Shown here piece by piece: positions 9,073-19,807 of a stretch of DNA of 64,000 nucleotides. Source of the stretch: Maribacter hydrothermalis. GTDB taxonomy: Bacteria > Bacteroidota > Bacteroidia > Flavobacteriales > Flavobacteriaceae. Numbering within the stretch: position 1 is the first letter of the stretch; every line of letters starts with the position of its first letter. The translations under genes were made by a program, and so were the position numbers. The notes beneath the pieces were generated by a model, which saw only the letters and a program-made list of their open reading frames with translations, was not told the DNA's origin and did not search any database. The DNA lies in the NCBI RefSeq assembly GCF_001913155.1, contig NZ_CP018760.1:1-64000 (forward strand), in the 5' to 3' direction.

Positions 9073-9696
9073 ATGAAATTCTATAGAATACTGCTATTTG
9101 TGGCCTTTCTTTTTGCCACTACCCAAATATTTGCACAAGATAACGAAGCAGATGATGATAAGTTATCTTTAGATCAAGGCCCTATCAGTAATCAGTTCGA
9201 TTATATTGCTAAACGCTCTGGAAATTATAGAGCTGATGGAGTACGATATGAAGTAGTAAAAGAAACCAACCTATTTAAGATTAGGGAAAATGTATTGGAT
9301 TCAATCGTTGCAATGAATAAAAAGACTAGTGAGTTAAAGTCCACTATTGCCGAGCATGAAACCACAATAACTTCTTTAAACAAAAAATTAGAGGAGACTA
9401 CTACCAATCTTAGTTCGGTTACAGAAGAGAAAGATAGTATGTCTTTTATTGGTTTGGCCGTATCAAAAGGTACATACAACTTTATATTGTGGACCATTAT
9501 TGGCGGATTATTTTTATTACTTGGTTTATTCATCTATAAATTTAGAAATAGCAATATTCTTACTCAAGAAGCTAAACAAAACCTCTCTGATCTTGAAATT
9601 GAATATGAAGATCACAGAAGAAGATCTCTTGAACGAGAGCAAAAAATAAGTAGACAATTACAAGACGAATTAAATAAACACAAGAAAACTAAATAA
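9073..9696 (+). CDS. Exported coiled-coil membrane protein, function unknown
   Basis: The 207-residue product has a cleavable-looking signal peptide ending IFAQ (about residue 22), a coiled-coil region near 75-120 (ETTITSLNKKLEETTTNLSS), one transmembrane helix near 137-157 and a charged helical tail of about 50 residues. This would place the first coiled coil in the periplasm and the tail in the cytoplasm. Automatic annotation may label such genes tRNA (guanine-N1)-methyltransferase because trmD lies downstream; nothing in the sequence supports that. It ends in a strong terminator. I do not recognise a functional family. Confidence 0.8.
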   Translation: MKFYRILLFVAFLFATTQIFAQDNEADDDKLSLDQGPISNQFDYIAKRSGNYRADGVRYEVVKETNLFKIRENVLDSIVAMNKKTSELKSTIAEHETTITSLNKKLEETTTNLSSVTEEKDSMSFIGLAVSKGTYNFILWTIIGGLFLLLGLFIYKFRNSNILTQEAKQNLSDLEIEYEDHRRRSLEREQKISRQLQDELNKHKKTK

Positions 9697-9699
9697 TTA

Positions 9700-9726
9700 A
9701 AGCTCCTTAACGGAGCTTTTTTTTGA
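9700..9726 (+). terminator. Intrinsic terminator
   Basis: AAGCTCC (9700-9706), loop TTAAC, GGAGCTT (9712-9718), then a T run. The next gene starts right after it at 9728. Confidence 0.9.
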
Positions 9727-9727
9727 T

Positions 9728-10171
9728 ATGATAAACATTAAAAAAATTACGGGATCTCAAGTGGCGGATATTTATCATTTATTTGATAATTATAGAGTTT
9801 TCTATAAAATGAAATCAGATACCAAAGCAGCAGCTGTTTTCCTTGATGATAGAATGTTAAATGAGGAATCTATAATTTTTGCTGCCTACAGTAACAAAGT
9901 AGCCATTGGTTTTGTTCAATTGTACTTTACCTTCTCATCAGTAAGCTTAGAGAAATCTTTACTACTGAATGATTTGTTTGTCGACTCCAATTTTAGAAAT
10001 AAATCCGTAGGCAAAGCGTTGCTCTTGAAATCACAAGAGTATTGCAGAATTAATGGATACAAGGGGCTTGCATTAGAAACAGCTATAGACAACCCAGCTC
10101 AAAAGCTATATGAGAAATTAGGGTGGTTAAAAGATAATCACTGTTTTCATTACTTTTGGCAGGTGAAATAA
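9728..10171 (+). CDS. GNAT family N-acetyltransferase
   Basis: A 147-residue acetyltransferase. Visible motifs are [20 protein letters not shown], containing the acetyl-CoA-binding RxxxxGKALL loop, and the C-terminal [19 protein letters not shown] segment. Substrate unknown. The stop codon overlaps the trmD ATG in TAATG, so the pair is translationally coupled. The start lies only a few bases after a terminator, so transcription must begin within or very close to that hairpin, or arise from read-through. Confidence 0.88.
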   Translation: MINIKKITGSQVADIYHLFDNYRVFYKMKSDTKAAAVFLDDRMLNEESIIFAAYSNKVAIGFVQLYFTFSSVSLEKSLLLNDLFVDSNFRNKSVGKALLLKSQEYCRINGYKGLALETAIDNPAQKLYEKLGWLKDNHCFHYFWQVK

Positions 10172-10860
10172 TGAAGCAAAATAAAAAGATGCGAATAGAT
10201 ATAATAACCGTATTACCAGAATTAATCTCAAGTCCGTTTGAAGCATCCATTTTAAAAAGAGCCATAGAAAAAGGATTGGTAGAAGTACATTTTCATAATC
10301 TTAGAGATTACACGGATACTAAATACAGAAATGTTGACGATTATCAATTTGGTGGTGGAGCCGGTATGGTATTAATGATAGAACCTATAGATAAATGTAT
10401 TACGGAATTAAAATCGCAACGAGATTATGATGAAGTTATCTATATGACTCCCGATGGTACTACATTAAATCAGAAAATTGCAAACACGCTGTCTTTGGTT
10501 GAAAACATCATAATTCTTTGCGGTCATTACAAAGGTGTTGACCAACGTGTGAGAGATGCATTCATTACCAAAGAAATATCTATTGGCGACTACGTGCTTT
10601 CTGGTGGAGAATTAGGTGCCGCCGTTCTATGCGATACTATAATAAGATTATTGCCAGGTGTTTTAAATGATGAAACCTCTGCATTAACAGATACTTTTCA
10701 AGATGGCTTACTGGCTCCGCCCGTATACACTAGACCAGCTGAATATAAAGGCATGAATGTACCTAATGTATTGCTTAGTGGAAATTTTGGTAAGATTGAA
10801 GAGTGGCGCGAAAACAAAGCTTTTGAACGTACCGAGAAATTACGACCCGATTTGCTTTAG
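10171..10860 (+). CDS. trmD: tRNA (guanine-37-N1)-methyltransferase
   Basis: TrmD methylates G37 next to the anticodon and prevents frameshifting. The sequence shows [12 protein letters not shown], the Y..FGGGAGMV segment, [13 protein letters not shown] and [16 protein letters not shown], which form the SPOUT trefoil-knot SAM site. I place the start at the ATG at 10171 (229 residues), which overlaps the previous stop as TAATG and has AGGTG upstream; the ATG at 10189 is the alternative and a TTG at 10156 is unlikely. The ribosomal gene rplS follows after about 140 bases but has its own promoter. Confidence 0.96.
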   Translation: MKQNKKMRIDIITVLPELISSPFEASILKRAIEKGLVEVHFHNLRDYTDTKYRNVDDYQFGGGAGMVLMIEPIDKCITELKSQRDYDEVIYMTPDGTTLNQKIANTLSLVENIIILCGHYKGVDQRVRDAFITKEISIGDYVLSGGELGAAVLCDTIIRLLPGVLNDETSALTDTFQDGLLAPPVYTRPAEYKGMNVPNVLLSGNFGKIEEWRENKAFERTEKLRPDLL

Positions 10861-10900
10861 TCATTCATTGTCAAAAATTAGTAAATAGCGTGTAAAATAC

Positions 10901-10930
10901 TTGTATATTATAATATAAATATTAATTTTG
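10901..10930 (+). promoter_or_regulatory. Canonical Bacteroidota promoter of rplS
   Basis: TTG at 10901-10903, a 19-base spacer, and TAATTTTG at 10923-10930 match the -33/-7 promoter architecture of Bacteroidota primary sigma factors. Transcription would start near 10934, which excludes the in-frame TTG at 10928 as a start codon of rplS and leaves a leader of about 65 bases. Confidence 0.8.
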
Positions 10931-10935
10931 CACCC

Positions 10936-10980
10936 TGTTAGAATAACCTCTGACGATAATCGTGAATGTTGCTCTAATTT
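10936..10980 (+). promoter_or_regulatory. Structured rplS leader, candidate L19 autoregulatory element
   Basis: The leader folds into nested stems: GTTAGA (10937-10942) with TCTAAT (10973-10978), AAC (10945-10947) with GTT (10968-10970), and ACGA (10953-10956) with TCGT (10960-10963) around a TAA loop. The position directly before rplS fits a ribosomal-protein leader, and an L19 leader class from Flavobacteria has been described. Membership in that class is inferred, not tested. Confidence 0.5.
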
Positions 10981-10999
10981 AATTCCAATTAACTATACA

Positions 11000-11350
11000 A
11001 TGGAATCATTAATAAAATTTGTACAAGACGAATTCGTAACTAAAAAAGAATTTCCTAAATTTTCAGCTGGTGACACTATTACAGTGTACTATGAAATTAA
11101 GGAAGGTGAAAAAACAAGAACTCAGTTCTTTAAAGGTGTTGTTATTCAACGTAGAGGAACTGGCTCTACTGAAACTTTTACTATTCGTAAAATGTCAGGA
11201 ACGGTTGGTGTTGAGCGTATCTTCCCAATTAACTTACCTGCACTTCAAAAAATTGAAGTTAACAAACGTGGCAAAGTACGTAGATCTAGAATTTACTACT
11301 TCCGTGAATTAACTGGTAAGAAAGCTAGAATTAAAGAAGTAAGAGGTTAA
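11000..11350 (+). CDS. rplS: 50S ribosomal protein L19
   Basis: L19 lies at the interface of the two ribosomal subunits. The 116-residue protein starts MESLIKFVQDEF and carries the family core FSAGDTITVYYEIKEGEKTR, FKGVVIQRRG and RIFPINLPALQKIEV. An open frame extends upstream to a TTG at 10928, but a promoter -7 element overlaps that position, so the ATG at 11000 is the start. It is monocistronic, ended by a terminator at 11371. Confidence 0.97.
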   Translation: MESLIKFVQDEFVTKKEFPKFSAGDTITVYYEIKEGEKTRTQFFKGVVIQRRGTGSTETFTIRKMSGTVGVERIFPINLPALQKIEVNKRGKVRRSRIYYFRELTGKKARIKEVRG

Positions 11351-11370
11351 TTTACTTTCTAAATTATAAT

Positions 11371-11405
11371 AAGCGCTATTTCAATTTTAAGTAGCGCTTT
11401 TTTTA
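11371..11405 (+). terminator. Intrinsic terminator of rplS
   Basis: AAGCGCTA (11371-11378) pairs with TAGCGCTT (11392-11399), followed by a T run. Confidence 0.88.
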
Positions 11406-11745
11406 TGAACAAAAGTTAATAACACCTGTTCATAATATGTTGATTAATAAATATTTACAAAATTTACGAATTATTGAATTTTTTTTGTAAATTGTAATGT
11501 GATTGATAAATATGATGGCAAAACAGTATATTTTAAAATCACTACGAAGTTTACGTTCTTTCGTATTGTTGTTTGACCATAATAATTTAATGTAAATTAA
11601 ATATGGTTATTTTAAATTTTAAGGCTGTCGCTTTTATAATTTAAAATTAATTTAATATTTAAAAACGCTATATACTAGGTTTTTAATATTTTATGATGAC
11701 AATAAAAAAGAAATGATGAGTAGGTGTTAGATTCCATATCTCAAT
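11406..11745. other. AT-rich non-coding stretch
   Basis: No open frame of useful length and no recognisable promoter was found here. The sequence is very AT-rich with several overlapping TTTAAA/TTAAT-type inverted repeats around 11590-11665, which could fold but are too AT-rich to interpret. The stretch leads into the structured segment and strong terminator near 11880. Confidence 0.4.
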
Positions 11746-11884
11746 ATCGAAAAACATTTTAAACGTTGAAATCGTGAAGCGGGTGCAATCAAGGGTTGCC
11801 GTTTTAATGTAAAATTAGAACAAACTGTCCGTAAACTTTTTCTAGAAAGCCATATCATTGTATGCGTACATTGATATGGCTTTT
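11746..11884 (+). ncRNA. Candidate small RNA ending in an orphan terminator
   Basis: ACATT plus AAACG near 11755-11765 can pair with CGTTT plus AATGT near 11800-11810. They enclose a smaller hairpin in which GCAA pairs with TTGC around the loop TCAAGGG. This is followed by the terminator at 11846-11884. No open frame lies upstream that would need this terminator, and rplS already has its own. The 5' end is unknown; about 11700-11750 is possible. It does not resemble tmRNA, RNase P RNA or SRP RNA by eye. Confidence 0.35.
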
Positions 11885-11888
11885 ATTA
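11846..11888 (+). terminator. Strong orphan intrinsic terminator
   Basis: AAAGCCATATCA (11846-11857) pairs perfectly with TGATATGGCTTT (11872-11883), followed by T-rich sequence. It ends no visible coding gene; the icd promoter lies downstream at 11958. Confidence 0.85.
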
Positions 11889-11957
11889 TTTAACAAATCT
11901 TCTTTCCCAGCCTTAAATATTAGGGCAGTTCCTATTATTTTAGCCTTTATAAAATTG

Positions 11958-11965
11958 TATATTTG
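11958..11965 (+). promoter_or_regulatory. -7 promoter element of icd
   Basis: TATATTTG matches TAnnTTTG, 27 bases before the icd ATG and downstream of the orphan terminator, so icd has an independent transcription start. The -33 region is not clear. Confidence 0.6.
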
Positions 11966-11980
11966 TGGTGCTTAAATTAA

Positions 11981-14209
<2,229 letters not shown>

Positions 14210-14230
14210 CCATATTTTAAAATAATTTAT

Positions 14231-14262
14231 ATACCCTCAATATTTGTTGAGGGTATTTTTTT
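14231..14262 (+). terminator. Intrinsic terminator of icd
   Basis: ATACCCTCAA (14231-14240) pairs with TTGAGGGTAT (14247-14256), followed by a T run. Confidence 0.92.
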
Positions 14263-14325
14263 GAAGTATTTTTTAATATTTAACTGATATCCTCTATATC
14301 TAACTATTTTTACAATAAAAATTTA

Positions 14326-16725
14326 ATGAAAGAATATACTACGCCTATTCTTATACTATTTTTATTTTTTTCTTCGTTGAGCTGGAGTCAACAAAAATAT
14401 ACTTTAAGCGGAACAATATCTGAAATTAGCAGTAACGAAACTCTTATTGGTGTTACCATTGCTATTCCTGCATTAAACACAGGCGTTACTACTAATGAAT
14501 ATGGTTTTTATTCCATAACATTACCAGAAGGCACATACAAGGTATTAATAAGCTACTTAGGTTTTAAAGATATTCTACAAGAAATTACCCTTACAGAAAA
14601 TAAACGTCTAGATTATCTACTTGAAGAAGAAGCAGAGGAATTAGAAGAAGTTGTGGTGACGGAGAATGTTGAAAAAATGGACATTAGAAAACCGCAAATG
14701 AGTGTAAACACATTATCTGTAGGTACTATAAAGAAAATACCGGTTATTCTCGGCGAGGCCGATGTTATAAAATCCATTTTGCTATTACCCGGTGTTACAA
14801 ATGCAGGTGAGGGAGCTTCAGGATTCAACGTGCGTGGTGGCGCCGTTGACCAAAATCTGATATTATTGGATGAGGCCATAATTTTCAATTCATCCCATCT
14901 TTTCGGTTTTTTTTCCGTTTTTAACCCAGATGCGATTAAAGACATTAAATTGTATAAAGGCGGTATTCCCGCTCGTTATGGAGGCCGGGTTTCATCGGTA
15001 CTTGATATTTTTCAAAAAGAAGGAAACAGTAAGGAATTTAAGATGAACGGTGGCATTGGTGCCGTAGCCAGTAGACTTTTGTTGGAGGGACCTATTAAAA
15101 AAGACAAGGCAGCATTTCTCATAGGAGGCCGAGCTTCGTATGCCCATTTGTTCCTGCCACTTTTCGATATTGATAATACAGCTTATTTCTATGACCTGAA
15201 TACCAAACTAAATTACCGATTGAACGAAAAGAACAATATTTTTCTCTCAGGATATTTTGGTAGGGATGTTTTCGGTATTAGCGATAGTTTTGTAAATACT
15301 TATGGGAATGCAGTTGGAAATTTTAGATGGAATCACCTTTTCTCAGATAAATTGTTCTCCAACCTTTCCATCATTTACTCCGATTATTACTATGGTTTAA
15401 AATTAGATTTCGTAGGGTTTAATTGGAATTCTGGTATCCGAAATTTTAATATTAAATACGATTTAAAACACTATGCCAATGATAAATTGCAAATCAATTA
15501 CGGTGTCAACAATGTATATTATCAATTTAATCCTGGTAAAATAGAACCAAGTAATTCTGAATCTGGCATTGTTGAAGAACAATTAATACAAAAATATGCT
15601 AACGAATTTGCAGGTTATATAGATGTAGAACAAAAAATTACAGAAAATTTAAGTATTGGCTATGGCTTACGTTTAAGTCAATTTATTCGATTGGGCCAAG
15701 ATGAATTGAATGTATATGCCAATAATTTGCCTGTAGAGTTTAATCCTTTTCAATTAATATACACTGAAGCAAAACCTATAGATGTTATTAAACCTGGTCG
15801 AAGAAAAACATTATCTACCTTTTATAATCTTGAACCAAGAGCTTCAATGTCATATACTTTAAATGAATCAAGTTCCATTAAAGCCAGTTATACAAGATTA
15901 TCACAATACCTTCACCTTTTATCGAACACAAGCTCCCCCACTCCGTTAGATGTTTGGACCCCAAGTGGGCCGTTTATTAAACCTCAATTGTTGGATCAAT
16001 ATGCCTTTGGCTATTTTAAAAATATAAAAGATGGTCAATTTTCTGTTGAAAGTGAGGTTTTTTATAAAGATGTGCAAAATAGAATAGATTACATTGACGG
16101 GGCCAATTTAATTGCCAATAACGCTATAGAACAAGTCATTTTAAATGGCGAGGCAAGAGCATACGGCTTAGAATTTTTGCTTCGTAAGAACGAAGGAAAG
16201 CTACAAGGGTGGCTTGCATATACCTTATCTAAATCAGAACAGCGAACGCCAGGTAGAGCACCAGTTATCGATAATGGCCGTAGTAATTTAGAATCTGGAA
16301 TCAACTTTGGAAACTGGTATAATACGCCTTATGATAAAACACATGATATCTCAATGTTTTTGAGTTACGACCTAAATAAAAAGTGGAGTTTTAGTAGTAA
16401 TTTCACCTATCAAACGGGGCAGCCAACCAATTACCCAATTGGTCAATTTGAATTTCAAGGTTTAACGGTTCCATATTATGGCCTACGGAATATACAAAGA
16501 CTGCCCGCTTACAACAGACTTGACTTATCAGCCACATTAACTCCTAAAAAGAATAGTAATAAAAAAATAAAAGGCGAATGGGTATTTAGCATTTATAATT
16601 TGTACAACAGGCGAAATGCCGCTTCTATTAATTTTAGACGTAATGACGATACTGGCGCAAATGAGGCGGTTAGAACTTCAATTTTTGGAATCGTACCAGC
16701 AGTAACCTATAACTTTAAATTTTAA
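14326..16725 (+). CDS. TonB-dependent receptor with carboxypeptidase-like N-domain
   Basis: This 799-residue outer-membrane receptor should take up an unknown large nutrient or siderophore with energy from TonB. It has a signal peptide (about 1-21), a CarboxypepD_reg-like beta-sandwich (about 25-105: GTISEISSNETLIGVTIAIP), a plug domain with SGFNVRGGAVDQNLILLDEA and a long beta-barrel ending YNFKF, with the terminal phenylalanine expected for BAM insertion. The DUF4249 lipoprotein gene starts 3 bases downstream, so the two act as a receptor and surface-lipoprotein pair, analogous to SusC/SusD but not that family. Substrate unknown. Confidence 0.93.
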   Translation: MKEYTTPILILFLFFSSLSWSQQKYTLSGTISEISSNETLIGVTIAIPALNTGVTTNEYGFYSITLPEGTYKVLISYLGFKDILQEITLTENKRLDYLLEEEAEELEEVVVTENVEKMDIRKPQMSVNTLSVGTIKKIPVILGEADVIKSILLLPGVTNAGEGASGFNVRGGAVDQNLILLDEAIIFNSSHLFGFFSVFNPDAIKDIKLYKGGIPARYGGRVSSVLDIFQKEGNSKEFKMNGGIGAVASRLLLEGPIKKDKAAFLIGGRASYAHLFLPLFDIDNTAYFYDLNTKLNYRLNEKNNIFLSGYFGRDVFGISDSFVNTYGNAVGNFRWNHLFSDKLFSNLSIIYSDYYYGLKLDFVGFNWNSGIRNFNIKYDLKHYANDKLQINYGVNNVYYQFNPGKIEPSNSESGIVEEQLIQKYANEFAGYIDVEQKITENLSIGYGLRLSQFIRLGQDELNVYANNLPVEFNPFQLIYTEAKPIDVIKPGRRKTLSTFYNLEPRASMSYTLNESSSIKASYTRLSQYLHLLSNTSSPTPLDVWTPSGPFIKPQLLDQYAFGYFKNIKDGQFSVESEVFYKDVQNRIDYIDGANLIANNAIEQVILNGEARAYGLEFLLRKNEGKLQGWLAYTLSKSEQRTPGRAPVIDNGRSNLESGINFGNWYNTPYDKTHDISMFLSYDLNKKWSFSSNFTYQTGQPTNYPIGQFEFQGLTVPYYGLRNIQRLPAYNRLDLSATLTPKKNSNKKIKGEWVFSIYNLYNRRNAASINFRRNDDTGANEAVRTSIFGIVPAVTYNFKF

Positions 16726-16728
16726 GCT

Positions 16729-17643
16729 ATGAAACGTTATATATTACTATTATTATTGGCTTTTTCGTTTTTGGTTTCTTGTGAAGACGTTATTGAACTT
16801 GAATTACCTGAAAACGATACAAGACTAATTGTAAATGGGGTAATAAGAGTAGATGAAACACAAGAATATTTACCTATAGAAATTTTAGTCACAGAAAGTA
16901 GTTCTTTTCTAAATAACAATACAATTGCATCCATAGAAAGTGCTATTATTTTCTATGGAACCCCAAACCCCGATGCTCCAGAAATTTTAGAAGGTGGTGG
17001 AATTTCTAACTTGACAGAACTTGAGCCTGGAAGCGGAAAATGGGTTCCAGATCCTTCTTTCGATAGTGAACAAAGAATTAGAGTAAGTAACATTGATGAA
17101 GGGGATGTATTTCAACTAATTATAACCACAAGCCAGGAACGTTTTTTTGCAACGACCACTTATGTAAAATCAGTACCAATAGATTCATTAATTCAAGGTG
17201 ACCAAACGCTATTTTCCGGTAATGAAACAGAGGTAATTGTAACCTTTACCGATAATGGCGAACGTAATGATTATTATATACTTGATTTCGATTTTGATGA
17301 ATATTTAGTTACAGAAGATGAGTTTTATCAAGGACAGACGTTTGTATTTTCTTATTTTTATGATAATGACTTAGAAATAAATACAAGTGTAACTGTTGAA
17401 ATTAGCTTGCTTGGTGCTGATGAATCTTTCTATAATTATATGAATCAAATAATTGTACAATCTGGCGGGGACCAAGGACCTTTTCAAACTCCTGCGGCAA
17501 CAGTTCGTGGAAATATTATCAATGTAAGTGGATTAAATAATATAGAAATTTTTGACAATGTAGAGCGTTCCGACAACTATGCATTAGGTTATTTTGCCAT
17601 CGTGCAAGAATATAAAGAAACGATAACAATAACAAATGAGTAG
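16729..17643 (+). CDS. DUF4249 family lipoprotein
   Basis: The 304-residue product starts with a lipoprotein signal (LLLLLAFSFLVSC, lipidated cysteine near residue 18) followed by EDVIELELPENDTRLIVNGVI, the usual start of DUF4249 proteins in Bacteroidota. It is predicted to be a beta-rich lipoprotein at the outer membrane. It is 3 bases downstream of the TonB receptor gene and probably helps that receptor capture its substrate, as an accessory lipoprotein. The biochemical function of the family is not known to me. Confidence 0.85.
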   Translation: MKRYILLLLLAFSFLVSCEDVIELELPENDTRLIVNGVIRVDETQEYLPIEILVTESSSFLNNNTIASIESAIIFYGTPNPDAPEILEGGGISNLTELEPGSGKWVPDPSFDSEQRIRVSNIDEGDVFQLIITTSQERFFATTTYVKSVPIDSLIQGDQTLFSGNETEVIVTFTDNGERNDYYILDFDFDEYLVTEDEFYQGQTFVFSYFYDNDLEINTSVTVEISLLGADESFYNYMNQIIVQSGGDQGPFQTPAATVRGNIINVSGLNNIEIFDNVERSDNYALGYFAIVQEYKETITITNE

Positions 17644-17869
17644 AACTAATAAAGATTTATTGGTAACTGGCTTAAAACACTTAGCTTTTACGGTATTTTT
17701 AATGTTTACCGCTCCACTAATACTATGGCAAGCTTTTAAAAATCAAGAACATTTTTTGTTTTGGCCCGTTTGTATTTTAGGTATTGTAATTGCATTCTAT
17801 GCCGTATTTATGGGGTTTAAGGGAATCCAAACTATAGTAAATGCCGTATTCGGTAAAAAAAAGAAATAG
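17636..17869 (+). CDS. Small membrane protein, DUF6095-like
   Basis: A 77-residue protein with two transmembrane helices (about 15-32 and 41-62) and a lysine-rich C terminus (GKKKK), so probably with both ends in the cytoplasm. It resembles the flavobacterial DUF6095 family. Its ATG lies 8 bases inside the DUF4249 gene, indicating translational coupling. It ends 2 bases before the convergent DUF4294 gene. Function unknown. Confidence 0.75.
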   Translation: MSRTNKDLLVTGLKHLAFTVFLMFTAPLILWQAFKNQEHFLFWPVCILGIVIAFYAVFMGFKGIQTIVNAVFGKKKK

Positions 17870-17871
17870 GA

Positions 17872-18570
17872 TTATTGTTTTGGAATTTCTGTAGTTTTTT
17901 TCCACTTGTTATATAGCGCATCATAATCATAATCCAAAACCGTTGCCTGCCGTTCTAACGTACCCTTTGAAAAAGCTCTTTGTAAAATATCTTCTATCAA
18001 ATAATCTTCTTCTATCAAATCTGGATGAAATTCTTCTTTAATACTAATACTAAACAATTTGGCAGTAGTATTATACCAAAATGCCCGCCAGCCATTACGT
18101 AAATCCTTAACCAAGTCAAAAGCCGTTGTTCCTGTTTGCCTATAAATAAGTTTAACTAAAATTTGACCTTCCGTGCGTGTTAATTTTTTTAGCTCTTCTG
18201 AAAATTCTTCCTCAATAAACTTTTGAACCTTTTTTGTATACTTTTTACGCTTTCTGTTATTCTTCATATAAACCAAGCTATCGTTCAATTCAACTAAACG
18301 CTCAGCAGCCATTTTTGCGTATGGGTATACCTTTTCAGTTTTCCTTCTTAATATGTAGTACCGTAATTTATCATCGTATGATGAAAACTTCAGTTTACCA
18401 AAAACATATGCTTCTTCTAAGGCAATGGAACTTTGTATCAATGAATCACCAGCTACAATAATCATTTGTTCAGCTATCGAATCTAGCTCCTGTTCTTCCA
18501 CCTGTGCATTGCCTATAAATGCACTAGTCAAGAAAATTAAAAAGTATAAGATGTTATTTTTCATTACCAT
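17872..18570 (-). CDS. DUF4294 family exported protein
   Basis: A 232-residue protein with a signal peptide (ILYFLIFLTSAFIGNAQ) and the conserved block FSSYDDKLRYYILRRKTEKV followed by YPYAKMAAERL, characteristic of the Bacteroidota DUF4294 family. The rest is helical and charged, with a conserved-looking segment LVKLIYRQTGTTAFDLVKDL. It is predicted periplasmic; the function is unknown. It is convergent with the DUF6095-like gene and divergent from the M42 peptidase. The start may be this ATG or the next one two codons later. Confidence 0.85.
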   Translation of the reverse strand: MVMKNNILYFLIFLTSAFIGNAQVEEQELDSIAEQMIIVAGDSLIQSSIALEEAYVFGKLKFSSYDDKLRYYILRRKTEKVYPYAKMAAERLVELNDSLVYMKNNRKRKKYTKKVQKFIEEEFSEELKKLTRTEGQILVKLIYRQTGTTAFDLVKDLRNGWRAFWYNTTAKLFSISIKEEFHPDLIEEDYLIEDILQRAFSKGTLERQATVLDYDYDALYNKWKKTTEIPKQ

Positions 18571-18642
18571 GAGCTAAGCAAAAGTCTTGCCAAAATTAAC
18601 GATAAATAAAGAAGGTTATTATTAATACAACGCTAATATTGT

Positions 18643-18650
18643 TAAGTTTG
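18643..18650 (+). promoter_or_regulatory. -7 promoter element of the M42 peptidase gene
   Basis: TAAGTTTG matches TAnnTTTG and is 18 bases before the ATG at 18669. It rules out an in-frame TTG at 18639 as start, because that codon lies upstream of the transcription start. Confidence 0.6.
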
Positions 18651-18668
18651 TATCTTAAAATAACATTG

Positions 18669-19760
18669 ATGGCTGATAAAAAAATAATTAATAAAAAGTC
18701 TTTAGATTTTTTTGAAAAATACTTGAATAATGCCGCTCCTACAGGGTACGAATGGGAAGGGCAAAAATTATGGATGAATTACCTAAAACCATATGTAGAC
18801 ACCTTTATAACAGACACCTATGGTTCTGCAGTTGGCGTAATAAATCCTGATGCTAAATATAAGGTAGTAATTGAAGGACATGCAGATGAGATTTCATGGT
18901 ACGTAAATTATATTACAGATAATGGTTTATTGTATGTAATTCGTAATGGAGGTAGTGATCATCAAATAGCACCATCAAAATGGGTTAACATCCATACAAA
19001 AAATGGCATAGTAAAAGGAGTATTTGGCTGGCCTGCAATTCATACACGTAAAGGGGATAAAGAAGAATTAGCTCCAAAACTAGATAATATTTGTATTGAC
19101 ATTGGTGCAAAAGATAAAGCAGAAGTTGAAAAAATGGGTGTTCATGTAGGTTGTGTTATTACCTATCCAGATACATTTCATATTTTAAATGATGATAAGT
19201 TTGTCTGTAGAGCAATCGACAACCGTGCAGGTGGATTTATGATTGCAGAGGTTGCTCGTTTACTACATGAGAACAAGATAAAATTACCATTTGGACTTTA
19301 TATAACGAACTCCGTTCAAGAGGAAATAGGGCTACGTGGAGCTGAAATGATTACGAATACTATAAAACCTAATGTTGCTATCATTACTGATGTTTGTCAT
19401 GACACTACAACTCCTATGATTGAGAAAAAGGTTCAAGGACACACCGAAATCGGAGCAGGACCTGTTATTTCATTTGCACCCGCGGTACAGAATAAGCTTC
19501 GTGAGCGTATAATAGAAACCGCCGAGGAGAAAAAAATTCCATTTCAACGTATGGCTGCTTCAAGAGCTACAGGTACTGATACTGATGCCTTTGCTTATAG
19601 CAATGGTGGGGTTGCATCTGCATTAATTTCACTTCCTTTGCGTTACATGCATACTACTGTAGAAATGGTTCATAAAAATGATGTAGAAAACGTTATTCGA
19701 TTAATTTATGAAACACTCTTAACTATCAAAGAAGGCGAAACATTTAGCTACTTTGATTAA
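18669..19760 (+). CDS. M42 family metallopeptidase
   Basis: A 363-residue cytosolic dinuclear-metal aminopeptidase of the M42 (glutamyl aminopeptidase/FrvX) family. Metal and catalytic residues are visible in EGHADEISW (His, Asp), RAIDNRAGG (bridging Asp), NSVQEEIGLRG (catalytic Glu pair), ITDVCHDTT (Asp) and the final YMHTTVEMVHKNDVEN (His). It would trim peptides during protein turnover. The start is the ATG at 18669, because the -7 element lies at 18643. Terminated by a hairpin at 19768. Confidence 0.93.
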   Translation: MADKKIINKKSLDFFEKYLNNAAPTGYEWEGQKLWMNYLKPYVDTFITDTYGSAVGVINPDAKYKVVIEGHADEISWYVNYITDNGLLYVIRNGGSDHQIAPSKWVNIHTKNGIVKGVFGWPAIHTRKGDKEELAPKLDNICIDIGAKDKAEVEKMGVHVGCVITYPDTFHILNDDKFVCRAIDNRAGGFMIAEVARLLHENKIKLPFGLYITNSVQEEIGLRGAEMITNTIKPNVAIITDVCHDTTTPMIEKKVQGHTEIGAGPVISFAPAVQNKLRERIIETAEEKKIPFQRMAASRATGTDTDAFAYSNGGVASALISLPLRYMHTTVEMVHKNDVENVIRLIYETLLTIKEGETFSYFD

Positions 19761-19767
19761 ATAACTG

Positions 19768-19798
19768 AAAGCCTCCTAAGTTTAGGGGGCTTTTTTTA
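19768..19798 (+). terminator. Intrinsic terminator
   Basis: AAAGCCTCCTAA pairs with TTAGGGGGCTTT (one G-T pair) and is followed by a T run. Confidence 0.85.
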
Positions 19799-19807
19799 TG
19801 AAATTCT

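Noticed and set aside
10928..10999. Extra 24 N-terminal residues of L19 from an upstream TTG
   Set aside because: The TTG is part of the -7 promoter element, so it would lie upstream of the transcript.
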